Made by a program: the position numbers and the translations under genes
Notes under the pieces: generated by a model
Database searches by the model: none
What the model was told of the DNA's origin: nothing
What the model saw: the letters and a program-made list of their open reading frames with translations, nothing else
Shown here: positions 45,097-55,522 of the stretch, piece by piece
Position numbering within the stretch: the first letter of the stretch is position 1
Layout of the letters: the number at the start of each line of letters is the position of its first letter
Assembly (NCBI GenBank): GCA_008729055.1
Contig: SDUX01000050.1
Span: forward strand, 26,523 to 90,522
DNA from: Pyropia haitanensis
Taxonomy: Eukaryota > Rhodophyta > Bangiophyceae > Bangiales > Bangiaceae
DNA: 64,000 bases
Direction: 5' to 3'

Positions 45097-45231
45097 CAGA
45101 GCCGTTCCGCTGCAACCCCACAGGGGCGACACCGAGAAAGGTGTCGAGCGGCAGCATCGCCGCGGAAGGGGCTGCTCCTCCACCATGCGTGAGAGTGCCC
45201 GCGCTGCTGCTCCCGGTCGTTGTGGCAGCCC

Positions 45232-45275
<44 letters not shown>

Positions 45276-46147
45276 CCCGTGGCCAGTGCCGTAACGGGCG
45301 CGCCAGTGGGGCCAAGCGGTGCCGCCGCGGTGGTGACCGGAAACTTGGCACACCGGTTGCCACGCTTGAGCGACTGCACCGCCAGGCCGTCTGTAAAGGC
45401 GGTGTTGGTGCACAGGTCGCCATCGGGGACGGCAGGCGCTTCGTGCACCTTGGTCAGCGCCTTGGCCGTCGACGCCGCCCGCCGGCACGAAAAGCAGCCC
45501 CACTGGCCAGTGTGCACCGGCAGACCGGGCACGGGACCGAGATGAGGGGCGGTGGGGGAGGCCGGCCACGGCGACGAGGAGTAGCGCTCGCGCAGAGCCG
45601 CTTGCGCCGGCTCAGCCGTGGCGGTGAGGGCGGCCAGGCTCTGCGCCACGGTAGACACCGCGTAGGCCGGCAGCTGGGAGCCTGCCGGCAGCGGCGCACC
45701 GCCCTCGGCGCCACAGGCGGCCCGCGTGGCTTGCTTGTGCGTGCGCAGGCTCAGGTGGTTCTTGAACTGCGCCGCCGACTCGATGGTCGTCTGGCAGGGC
45801 ACGCAGATGACCAGCGCCGCCTGCTCCCAAACGTAGAGCCCCGTCCAGAGCGGGGGCGCCACGGTATCCGGCCCACGCGGCGGCAGCCCGGCAGGCCCCG
45901 CAGGCGGGGCGCCAGCGTCGACGCGGGGTGCATCAGACGCTGGTACTAGCGTGGGGGGGGCGGGGAGGGGCGCGATGGGCGGCCCGGGCGAGACAAATGG
46001 GGCGGTAGCACAACTGGCGGGGGGCAAGGGCGCCGCGGGAGGGGCTGCAGCAGGGACGGCAGCCGCAGCAGCAGCAGCAGCAGCAGCAGGAGGGCGGGCT
46101 GGAGTTTGCGGGGAAGGGCTGCCGGCAGGACCCGCCGCGCCGTCCAT
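42323..46147 (-). CDS. Z2 N-part: C2H2 finger plus tyrosine-recombinase-like protein
   Basis: 1,274 residues in one frame from the ATG at 46147 (MDGAAGPAGSP). The N-terminus is Ala/Pro-rich. The C2H2 finger is at residues 115-137 (ICVPCQTTIESAAQFKNHL). A long central region aligns with Z1, including YRFNDSLKDMHWTAVSV, ASRLRVGQT and GVSFLQMPANQALL. The C-terminal part has IGVRIYRQWAAAVAKLV and then LQSGHSTRTAATNYAGD (about 42610-42680), resembling the Arg and GHxS...Y boxes of tyrosine recombinases. It ends in an Ala run. The helicase frame opens at about 42380 on the same strand and overlaps the end, so a fusion through a frame slip or small intron is possible. The ATG is preceded by a pyrimidine tract and CAG, a good 3' splice site. 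The same gene begins at 1309. Confidence 0.7.
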
Positions 46148-47640
46148 GCTGGATGGGGGTAGGAGAAGGAGGGGGGGGAGAGAGGGGAGGGGAGGGCAGG
46201 GGGTGAGGAAGACGACGACTGGCGTACAGGCCAGCCCCAGTGCAAAGGAGGGGCGTGCGATCAGTAACTGGGAAGGCGTGGAGTGGGAGGGAGGGACGTG
46301 GGGGAGCAAGACGGGCGGCGCGGCAGGTGAAGACGGCGGAAACGGCGGGAAGAGAAAGAAAAAAGGGCACTGCGGGGGGACGCTACATACGACTGGGAAC
46401 GCAAGCAAGATCGCGCGCAGGGGACCTGCCGGGTTAGGGGGTGGGCAGTTGGATGAATGGGCGGGTTGGAGCGGGCCCAGTCGGCAGTCGTAACGGCAAA
46501 AAAACGGTCGGGGGGGAACGGTGGGAATGGCGCGAAATTTTTGGACGATGGGGTAAGACGTAACGGACAGTGAGGGACGCGGATCGGGGGGAGGGGAGAG
46601 CACGAGGTACGCGGGAGGGGGAATCACAGGTGGGGATCAATGCGGGGGAGGGCGGGCGGAGCGGGGAAATTTGACCCAGAGGGCAGGGGAGACTACTGGG
46701 CAGGGGGGCGCGGAGTAAAACGAAACGGACAGTGAGGGACGTGGATTGGGGGGCGGGGAGAGACAGAGCTACGCGGGCGGGAGGGGCAATCAAAGGTGGG
46801 GATCAATACGGGGGAGGGCGGGCGGAAGGGGGAAATTTGACCCACAGCACGGGGGAGACTGCTGGAGCGAGGGGGGCGAGGTAAAACGAAACGGACACTG
46901 AGGCACATCGAGTGGGGGGGCCGGAGGGACAAATAATGTGGAGGGGGGGGGCACGCACGGACGGGATCAACGAGGGGGGACGAGGGGAGGGAGGAAAAAT
47001 GACGCACAGCACGAGAGAGAGTGCAGGTGAGGCGGGGGGACCGGCTATTTGTAACGGGCGACAGAGAGAGGGGGCTACTCGACTTGGTGCAGATGCCTAC
47101 TCGAGTAGGGGTGACACACGGGGGGCGGGGGAGAGGGGGGAGGAGCGGGGGGATGGTGGGATTTGAATATTTGTACGCGGGAGAGGGGAGGGGGCGGGAG
47201 GAGGGACAGGGGGCAGGCGGAAATGGACTGCGGGTTGGAAGACCCGAGGGCGGGGGCGGCAGTTTCGACTGTGGGAAAGGAGAGGGGGGGAGGAGGTGCG
47301 GGGTGGCGGGAAAGAACGCAGGAGGGGCCGGAATCGACGCATTGGAGGGGGATCGTTTCTTCCCAGCCGAGGACCAATGAGGGGCGATGGGGAAACGACG
47401 CAGAGGGTGCGAAATTGACGCACTGGGGGGGGTTGCGTCGCTTCCAGGTCGGGGGCCAATGAGAGACGAGTTGGAAGCGACGCAGGGGGAAGGAACGTAG
47501 GGGGGAAATTGACGCGTACGGGCCACCCGGCGAAATCGACGCAGTCTGGGGGTTCCTTACAGTTGCGTCACTTCCGAAACACTGCGAAATTGATTCATTG
47601 AGAGGGGTCCCACGTTCCTTCCGTGTATTCTTACCTTAGG
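46148..47640. repeat. Type A right-end region of unit 2
   Basis: The same G-rich, non-coding terminal region as 1310-2789, at an offset of 44838 until about 47105. There a short insertion, GGTGACACACGG, distinguishes it. The iterons with GAAATTGACGC and the terminus CCGTGTATTCTTACCTTAGG are present. Here it abuts the chromosomal gene W directly, with no extra fragment. Confidence 0.7.
46149..47634 (-). other. Candidate intron joining gene W to Z2
   Basis: On the minus strand the type A terminus reads AAG|GTAAGA (donor GTAAGA at 47634-47629). Just before the Z2 ATG is a long pyrimidine tract ending CCATCCAG (acceptor at 46151-46149). Splicing would join W codons TTC CTA AG to C ATG GAC in the same frame as Z2. 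Unlike Z1, no convincing TATA box lies about 200 bases upstream of Z2 or Z0, so expression by splicing from the neighbour is plausible. It is unproven. Confidence 0.4.
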
Positions 47641-49679
47641 AAGTTGTTGTGCGCGCCCAGGCGGGCCGCCTCCGTCTGGGTCAGGGCGACGCGGTAGCGC
47701 GTCGTGGAGCCGGGGTACTACACCTTAAAGCCGACATTAGTCCCCAGCTCGTGCACGCGCCGGACAAACACCTTGACCGCCTCCTTCTGGATGATGGTGT
47801 AGAAGTACGAGATGGTGCGGCCCAAAAACTTGTAGATAGGCTCGCGCGTGAACCCCGTCGGGCTCTTGGTGGACGGGAAGGGCACCACCTTGTGCAGGAA
47901 GGAGGTGGCCAGCGGCCGGGAGAGGCGGTTGACGGCCATCGTCTTTTGCACCAAAAGCTTGGAGATGGTGGGAGCCGCTGGGAATGAGCCGCTGGCGTCG
48001 GCGGTCCCCGTGAAGCCCGCCGTCATGGCAGCGATGAGCTCGTCCTGTACATGTTCAAACAGTGGTAGTAGACTCGGAGCAAAAAAAAAACACGTTTGTC
48101 AGATGATGCCGCCAAGAATACGGGGCCAGTCTCACCCTGGACGACGCGGGATACATCCATCACGACCCGCTCATGCCACACACAGTTGCAGCCCTCGAAA
48201 CTTACCCGCACTGCATACGCCCGGCGACGATCGTTGTTGTCCTGGTCAGCCGCCTCGCCAAAGGTGCTCCGCGGAGCACTTGCCGCACCACCGGCTGCAC
48301 CACCCACTGCGCCCGGAGCACCCACTGCGCCACTTGCCGCCTCACTCGCGCCACCGCTCGCCGCTCCACCCGCCGCAGCACTTGCCGCTCCCGTTGACAT
48401 GCCGCCCGCCACACCGCCCGCCGCCGCCGGCGCATGCGCGCTCAGCGTGCCGCGCATAGTGTCAAGCTGGGATCGCAGAACCGCCTGGCTGGACAGCACG
48501 GTCTGCAGACGCACCGAGACAGCGTCCACCTTCGCAATCGTTGCCGAGACGAGTGACGACAGGTGCTGCACGCTGGAAACAATCTTGACGGCGCGGCTGT
48601 CGGCCGCCTTGAATCCCAGCCCCACAACCCGAGTGAGCTGCAAAAGGGCATCGGCGGGTGAGGCAGGCGCCGGGCTTGTCCCGTCCAGCGAGGTGCGGCG
48701 CTTGGGTGACGGCGAGCGGGGAACAGAAGCGGCGCGGCCGCGACGCCCCGTAGGCGTCAAAGCCGGAAAGTCTCCAGGCGTGCCAATGGACGCACGATTG
48801 CGCTCCACCTCCTCGTCCACCAGCTCACGCCCCAACAGGCGAGAATAGGGGGGACGAGAAGCTACCGGCCCCTCCGAGGCTGCGGCTCCAGACGCAGCTC
48901 GGATGCCACGACCACGACCAGCACCGCCGGCATGGCGGCCAGCGCCCCCACGGGCACCGCCGCGAGCGGCACCACCACGGTGGCCGCTGCGTGCAGGGCT
49001 GCTGCGTCGACGGCGGGGATCAGACGGCCAGGTAAGGTCGCTGTCCGGCGCGGAAATCCCGGCGCGCCCAGACCCCGTCCCGTCCCGACAGTCCTGGGAG
49101 AGCGCAGGGCTCCCACCTGGAGTGGGTGCGGGGGTAGCGTCGGTAGTCGTCGTCTCTTGACCGGCACCTGGGGCAGCCATCGGGCGGAAGACCAACGGGG
49201 AGACTGGGCGCGCCGTGGGCGGAGGAGGAGCGCGCTGCCCGTAGATGCGCGAGTGCACCGCCTCAAAGGGCAAGCCCTCGGGGGTTGGTGGACGCGTGCA
49301 TGGCACACCACTCGTCGCTTGTGGTCATGCTGGCTGGCCCGCACGGGCCTGCCTCCCCAGGGGAGCGCAAGTGGCGGCCCAGAGCGTGCCGCACATCAGC
49401 GCGCGGCGGGATCATGGCACTGACGCCGCCCGTATTAAACAGCATCCCCTGGTGCCCGTACTGCAGGGACGTCGGCGACAAGGCCCCGGAGAGCGGCGCC
49501 ATGGCGCCGTGGACGTTGGTGCCGTACATGGTGCCAGCAGCAGGAGCCCTCGGCATGCCGTGATCCGTGTGGCCGCCACGGCTGTCGGTGTGGAAGCCAG
49601 ATCCGTCCGTCGGCGCCCCCGCCACGCCCTGGTTGCCGCGGGCCGTGTCACGGGTGGGCTCACCGCCAGCGCCGGCCAT
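47641..49679 (-). pseudogene. W: chromosomal gene of unknown function, broken by the end of unit 2
   Basis: The ATG at 49679 starts a Gly/Pro/Ser-rich region (MAGAGGEPTRDTARG). The frame slips by one base in a C5 run near 49287 and continues as EGLPFEAVHSRIYGQR. After disordered and RGG-like stretches comes a helical, coiled-coil-like part (LLQLTRVVGLGFKAADSRAV, SSVQHLSSLVSATIAKVDAV). Next is FEGCNCVWHERVVMDVSRVV, a probable intron, and a conserved-looking region with REPIYKFLGRTISYFYTIIQ. An in-frame TAG at 47718 interrupts GFKV*YPGSTTRYRVALT. Sense coding resumes and ends at ARLGAHNNF, where the type A terminus begins. I recognise no family. It looks like a host gene whose 3' part was lost at the junction. 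Confidence 0.55.
48045..48135 (-). other. Probable intron in W
   Basis: The donor is GTGAGA after SRVVQ, a T run follows, and the acceptor is CATGTACAG before GACGAGCTC (DELIAAM). Sequence on both sides looks coding and the inside does not. The phases of the two flanking frames differ by one base with these exact sites, so either an indel is present or one boundary is slightly different. Confidence 0.45.
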
Positions 49680-49854
49680 CGTCACCGAGACAGAAACTGG
49701 GGATGATACAAGATGTCAACAAAAAACCGCTCCGGGAAAGGGTAGGGAAGAGCAGGAGTCGGTGCAGGGGTGTGGGCTTAGTCAAAGCAGTGAGAGAGTG
49801 TGAGGCATTGGACAGCGATGGAAGCGGACGGGCCGTGCCCGATGCAGCCCTCAT

Positions 49855-49862
49855 ACTTATAG
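49855..49862 (-). promoter_or_regulatory. TATA box of W
   Basis: The minus strand reads GACTATAAGTATG, 176-183 bases upstream of the W ATG. The spacing is similar to that in the units. Confidence 0.55.
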
Positions 49863-52234
49863 TCCACAGACCAGAGGAGAAAGTGCCCATGGCCACAAGA
49901 CGCGGACAAGTGCCCGTGCTGTCACACTCACCCGCAAACGTACCAGTGGGGCCCGGCGTAGGCCATGCGGGCCCGAGGAGGTGGGCACCCTGGTACCAGC
50001 TCCCCTGGAGACAAATCGAAATGGGGCAACTCCGATAGCGGTGACGGCAGCAGGTGGCCATGGCGCGTGCTGGTTGAGGGGAAACGTTGGCGCGACTGCA
50101 TTCAAAAATAGGCGGGCTCACCCAGCCACAACGGGGGACGCATGCAAGCAGTTTGGACTCGGGTGCACAGTGCTTCCGTCAGATACGGATGGTAGGCCCG
50201 TAGCCCGGACAAGGGCAATGGCGCGAGAAAAGGAGCAACTTGCAGACAATGGAGCATGGCAGACGATTGTACAAGCCCTCCATCCTCACCGCGCCAACTC
50301 ACAGGGGCACTCGTGGTGTGCAGCAGGCCAGTAGTCCAGTTGTGGCGGACACGCCACTCGGCAGCCCCACACCTGAAGAGGGGACGACGCCGCCCAGAGA
50401 CCAGCACCTCGTGCGGATCGGCAAAGTGGTGAGGCAAACACGGTGGAGCGCTGACCCGTCGGGCACGCAACGTCAGTGCGCTGTCCGGCTGGGGCCGATC
50501 GGGAGGACGGAGGTTGCGCAAGAGGGGTCGACATGGATCGAGGCCGGCGGTGGAGGCGGGCACGATCCACGGACTGTATCGCCAGGTTCAAATCAACTGC
50601 TCCTGATATCGTGATCAAAGGCACATAATTGTAACTGACATCCGCGGTGAATAGAGTTCAATGTGAAAGATTGGCTGTCGCGGCCGGCCGGTGCGTGGCA
50701 TCCTCGCGCTCATGCGGCAGGCCGCTGGCGCGGAGGGGCGGACGTGGACGGGATGGTCGGACTGGTGGGTGCGGCCAAGATGCGGTGGGGTGGTCATCTG
50801 TTGTCGGCTCGGCCGACTCGTGTGGTCGACTGTGTGGGGCTACTTGTTTGGGATTGTATGTTTGTTTATGATTAGTGGGCTGGCCCAGTGTGGGCGGGCC
50901 CCCCCCCCCACGCCGGATATCCGGCTTGCATTGTGTGGCCTGGCGCGCCCGCTAGGGGTGGCTGGGCGGCTTGTTTGGCCCGGTGGGGTGTGCCCCGCAC
51001 GCATGCGTGCAGCGCTGTGTGCGCGGTGCTGCGTGGGTACAAGAGCGTGACCGCGCGCTGGTCGGGGACGGGCGCGACTCGCCGGGTAGACTCACATCGG
51101 CATTTGTGCACGCCCCCCCACCGTGGTGGGGACCGTGCGCGGCCGCTGGGTCTCGGGGGATTACACTGCGTGTACTGCCTCATCTCGCCGTTTTTGCTCA
51201 CATTCAAGTGCTCCAGGCTCGCGTTCCATGCCCCATTCAGCCGTGTCATTCCGAGTTCTGGGGGATATCACTGACCAAGCGATTGTAGTTTTCTGGGGGC
51301 AGACGGGAGGTGGACAACCCGACCCTGATCCCGCCACGGTCCCCTCCACGGGCACCGGATCGTGCTCTCTGCCACGGCGCCTCGTGCCACCGATTGTGGT
51401 AACAAGCGCCTGTCCTTGTCGTTGGCCGACGGCAGACATATGCGCACCGACACAGGGGGCTCTGACGCAACACCGACCACCCACGCGCTGCCGGCTTACT
51501 GACACAAACGGACCGACTGCGATCGTTCACCGCAACGGCTTGGACCGTCTCGCTGTGGCACGTTGGGTCCCTGGTGCGTTGCTACCAGCCGGTCGAGCGG
51601 CGGTTGCTGGCACACTGTCTGCGTGTGTCGTTGTTCCCTGTCCCCCCGTGAGCACCCACGCTGCGTTGAGCCTACTGAATTCACCCGTCCGTTCCTGTGT
51701 CAGGCGCCGCGCCCCGCACACGCCCCGCCGGTCCGGCGAGCCGGCCCGGAGACCGGAGACCTGACTTTTGCCCGCCGTGCGCTGTGGTGCGCTGTGGTGT
51801 GGTGGTGCATGCTGTGGTGAGCTTTTTTGTGGATCGATGCCATGAGGCGCCCTCTTGATGCACCCCTCCCCACGGATGGGTCCTCTGTGCTTATATCTTC
51901 CAGTGACTGCCGGTCGTGACCACGATGCTTCGTGCCCACCAGCCTGCCTTCCAGTGCTACGAGCCAACAACCAAGTCGCCCGCTCTAGTAGCAACTGGAC
52001 ATCCCCCCGACCGTCACGGCATCGGAGACGACCAAGCCAGGTATGTCGAAGACGAGTGTCACCGGCGGGCCGCTTTGCTGCATTGTACTGAAGTGGATTG
52101 TTTCTCCTTTTCTCTCCCTGGGATGTGTATACTATAGAGTGGTGCTGGTCACCTTTTTCCTTGTTGCACAGCGGTACTGACAGCTGAGCGCCTCTGTGTC
52201 GGCTTTTTTCTTTTCTTGGTGATCAGGCTGCACG
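49863..52234. other. Chromosomal intergenic region
   Basis: I can support no gene here. Sequence is moderately GC-rich and non-repetitive. None of the GTAGTACTAC palindromes of the units is present, which fits a change from element array to ordinary chromosome. The last 300 bases, T-rich with TTTTTTCTTTTCTT before 52218, may be the 5' UTR or an upstream intron of the transposase gene. No terminal inverted repeat of that transposon could be recognised. Confidence 0.5.
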
Positions 52235-55200
52235 ATGGTGCCACCACCCGCTCTGGTTTGCTGGTACTGCCCTCGCGCTTTTACGTCCCTCCTCCACCGC
52301 AGCCGCCATATGCAAAGCGCACACAAAAATAGGGACCGCATGTTGCCGCCGGCAGGGCGGCGGCGGGACGGCCCCACGGCCACTGCAATGTCGCAGCCCC
52401 TCGAGTCCGTGCCGCCGCCGCCGTTCACCCATGGCCGTGCAGGCGCAGCTGGACGGAGTGGCAGCGGCACGTTGGTCTCGCGCATTGCCGAGGGCCCGCA
52501 ACTGGGCCGGACGCACGACGGGATGGAGCGCGGCATGGTGCCCGAGCTTGCGCGCCCGCGCAGCCTGACACTACCGAGCGTGTCCTCACGCATCGCAGCC
52601 TACTACAACCGGTACCCGGAGATGCGCGAGTCGTCCCTGGTGGTTGACGCCTCGGCGGCGGACGTGCCGTCCCTTTTCAACACGCCGTGCCTCTCGTCGG
52701 TGCTGCGCTTCACCCTGACGTCTGGGGGCTGCGGCCTGACGGGGTCGGATCAAACGACCTTTGCCCGCATTCTGTTGGGAGTGGAAGCGGGCATGGCCAC
52801 AGCTGATGGCCCGCCCGGGCAGGTGACCAGCCGGTTTGCCTCTCCGCACCGTTTGCCTCGTCGGTCCAGGCGGAGCAGCGCCGGGTCTTGGCGCAGCGCA
52901 AGTGGCGCGTGGTGTGGATCACCGTGGGCGGCACGCGCTACCCATTCTACTACAGGGATATGCTGCATGCGGCGTTGGACGCGCTGTTGTCTGCGGAGGA
53001 GGTGGACTTGCAGGGTGGACGGCTGCCCGACGGGCCTGGTGGGGAGCGCCGGCGGTCCGGTACGCTTGACTCGGACCTGTTCCTGGACGCAGTCGCGGAG
53101 GTGCGGTCCATCCACGGGGACCATGCGCACGTGCTGGCCATCAACCTGCACGCCGACGAGGCGCAGGCGTCCTGGTCTGGAGGTTTCACCATCTACCCCG
53201 TGAGGATGCTGGTCGTCAACGTCCGCGATGGGGGCGGCCGCTGGATGAACGTCGGCCACGTTCCTCACATCCCGAGGGTGGTGGGCAACGTCAGAAGTGC
53301 CCGCGCCCGGTTGGCTGTGAGTGACGCGCGCAACGAGATGTTGCAGCGCTGCCTGGCGGTGATGCTGCAGGGGGTCGTGCAGGCCAGTCATCACGGCGTC
53401 TGGGTCAACCTGCCAGGTTTGGGCCGCGTGCTGCTGGTGCCGCGTGTGCTGGGCGTCGTGACGGACCAGGTGGAGGAGCGTGCCATAATGGCGCTGATGG
53501 GTAACCGAAGCAACTTCAATTGCACCCACTGCCTGACGCCGCGCGACGTGGCGGCCGCGCCCAGCTGCACGGCGGTGCCGCGCCCGGTCGTCAGCACCCT
53601 TGAGGCCCAAGTGGCGGCGGCTGAGGCACGGGAGGCCGATGGGCGCCCGCGCACACGAGTGGCGCTTGCACGCGCTACCAGTGCGCTCCCGTTTGTTCCT
53701 GCTCTGGGGGCTGTACACGGTTTGAGCACCGGGACCCTCGCCATGTACGACATCATCTCTTTCGATGCCCTCCACGTGTGGAAGCTTGGTGTTTTGAGGT
53801 TGCTCGCGCAGCGACTGCCTTCAATGCTGCAGGCCGTCTGTCCGGACAACCGTGCCGTCCTTGGCAGCGTCCAGGAGACCCTGGACGCAGTCAACCGTCG
53901 CGGCTTTGAGTTGGGGCCTCTCTGCCGCGCGTCTCCCGTCGCACCAGGGTATGTCCTCAATGAGTGCGGCTGACTGCGCTTTCAAGAGCTTGTGTGCATG
54001 TGTGATGCCCCTTGCGTGTGGTGGGCGTCGGCTGCGTCGTTGAGTGAGCGCTCTGGGGTCTCTTAAACTCATACGCCATCATCTTTGTGTTTGCTGGTTG
54101 CACCATTGTACGATCATGCAGTTGTTTTGTGCCTATGACTGTCACGCAGGCCACGATGACGGGCCGCCAGTGGCGGCACTTCTGTGTGGAGTGGCCCCAC
54201 ATGGTGGCAGGCCTGTTCGGCCCGGCCGTGTGCCGCGGCATCGTGGCGCCTCTCAACCAGGCCCCGCCGTCCTTGCAGGCCAATTTGCCCCGCGGTCATC
54301 CGGCGGACGCGGACATGGACGATGGCTGGGGAGATGGGACGTACGAGGAGGTGTGCTTGGAGATGGAGGAGCTTGCCAGGCCTGTTGAGGGCGTGGACAC
54401 GTCGGCGGGCTCCCCCTACTACTCCCTCTTTGGGGAGGTGCCCATCGAGGACGCCGTGCTGCGGATGTTTTGCGTGGCCGCTAAAGTCAACGGTCTGTTT
54501 TTTATGGGGACAACCGGGCGGACCACACTGTCACCACCGAGTCGGAGGCGGTGGAGGTGGCCGACGTGGCCAAGATGTTGGGGGATATGATCCAGGTCCT
54601 GCTGGGCCCCGTCCATACAACCAAGCTTCACCGGCTGATGTACCACGTGCACGAGGAGCTGACCAGGCGCGGCAACCTGTGGGAGGGAGACACGAGTGAG
54701 AACGAGTCACTCCACCCGGCGGGCAAGATGATGTACCGTCGCACCAACAAGCACGGGCCCTCGTTGATGCTGCAGCTGCTGCGCGCTGAGGAGACAAAGT
54801 CAGAGGTGCTGGACAGGCTGGACAGGGCCGAGCGGGACGCAGACAAGGACGCGCGCGCCACGGCGGGCGTGGACGACGATGCGGCGGGCGGCGCGGCCGA
54901 GGCTGACCCCAGGGTTGGGGCGCGGGGCGTGCGCGTCAGCGCGGCCGCTGTTGCAGCCCAGCCGGGACTGGCGGCTCTCCCCGCCTGCCTGGAAGTCGGC
55001 ATGGACGGCACGCTGGCCGTTGCCAACACGACGCAGATCAAGGCCACTTTCGAGTGGGGGGCGCGCGCGATGGTGCAGAATGTGCGTGGCACCAACGACT
55101 TCCGCGCGGCGCCCTGGCACTCACACATCAGGTTTGTGGGTGCCGACGGCGAGGTGCTGTGGGGGCTGGTCCGCGTGGTGCTACGCGGCGTCGACGGCGG

Positions 55201-55522
55201 TGCTTGCCAGCGTGTGGTGGTGCAGTGTTTGCGGAAGGAGACGCCACGAAACGGGTGCGTTTTGACTGCCTTTGGCTGCCAGCGCTTGGCTTGGGACTTT
55301 TCCAGCTGGGACGACGACTGGCCCAAGCTGGCCGTCGTGGAGACGTCGGCCATTCTCCGCCTGGAGCAGATCCACTCGGACTGGTGGGACCTCGGCCGCC
55401 GCTTGGGCGTCCGTGCTGTGCCGTCAACTGTACCAGACACGTCCGACGAGCGTCATCGTGCACGCTTCTTCACCAATGTGTTCTACCCCTGGACGTCGCG
55501 GTCTTTGCGTCTCGCTGTATAA
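52235..55522 (+). CDS. KDZ/Plavaka-like (CMC superfamily) DNA transposase, three exons, one frame slip
   Basis: Exons 52235-52822, 52870-53948 and 54122-55522 join in phase and give about 1,022 residues if one base is added near 54505. An N-terminal C2H2 finger (CWYCPRAF...H...H) opens the protein. The core shows AINLHADEAQAS, FTIYPVRMLVVNV, NVGHVPHIPRVVGNV, VLGVVTDQVEERAIMAL, FNCTHCLTP and, in exon 2, ISFDALHVWKLGVLRLL. Exon 3 has GNLWEGDTSENESLH and RTNKHGPSLMLQLL. This order matches Plavaka/KDZ transposases (DD...E with a Cys/His insert and the D-LH-xxKLG box); I compare from memory. Likely acidic residues are the Asp of HADEA, the Asp of VVTDQ and a Glu of ENESLH. The frame slip lies in a T6/ATGGGG stretch. 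A missing T would restore FYGDNRADHT, so sequencing error and decay are both possible. Confidence 0.75.
52823..52869 (+). other. Intron 1 of the transposase gene (47 nt)
   Basis: The donor is CAG|GTGACC and the acceptor TCCAG|GCG. It is phase 0, so the exons join as PPGQ-AEQRRVLAQRKW. Confidence 0.75.
53949..54121 (+). other. Intron 2 of the transposase gene (173 nt)
   Basis: The donor is AGG|GTATGT and the acceptor CATGCAG|TTG. It is phase 2, so the exons join as SPVAPG-CFVPMTVTQ. A second AG at 54149 would break the frame. Confidence 0.65.

Larger units (their letters stand above)
30025..47640 (-). mobile_element. Unit 2 of the array (type A), about 17.6 kb
   Basis: The unit runs from the B'/X2 junction to the type A terminus TTCTTACCTTAGG at 47640. 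Genes on the minus strand are Z2 (46147 to 39513), Y2 (38053 to 33410) and X2 (32184 to the junction). Gaps carry GAGTAGTACTACTC or CCAGTAGTACTACTGG palindromes. Its right end is joined to the broken gene W of the flanking chromosome. The near identity of its right 2.2 kb with unit 0 shows recent common origin or exchange. Confidence 0.6.

Noticed and set aside
1..47640. Integrated large DNA virus
   Set aside because: No capsid, packaging ATPase, DNA polymerase or other virus hallmark gene is present. Only helicase, recombinase-like, ParB/oxygenase-like and methyltransferase-like genes are repeated.
1..47640. Retroelement array (telomeric non-LTR type)
   Set aside because: No reverse transcriptase or poly(A) tail at junctions was seen, and the constant end lies at the 5' side of the genes rather than the 3' side.
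52235..55522. Terminal inverted repeats or CACTA ends of the KDZ/Plavaka-like transposon
   Set aside because: I could not find a matching pair of ends in the flanks by eye, so no element boundaries are given.
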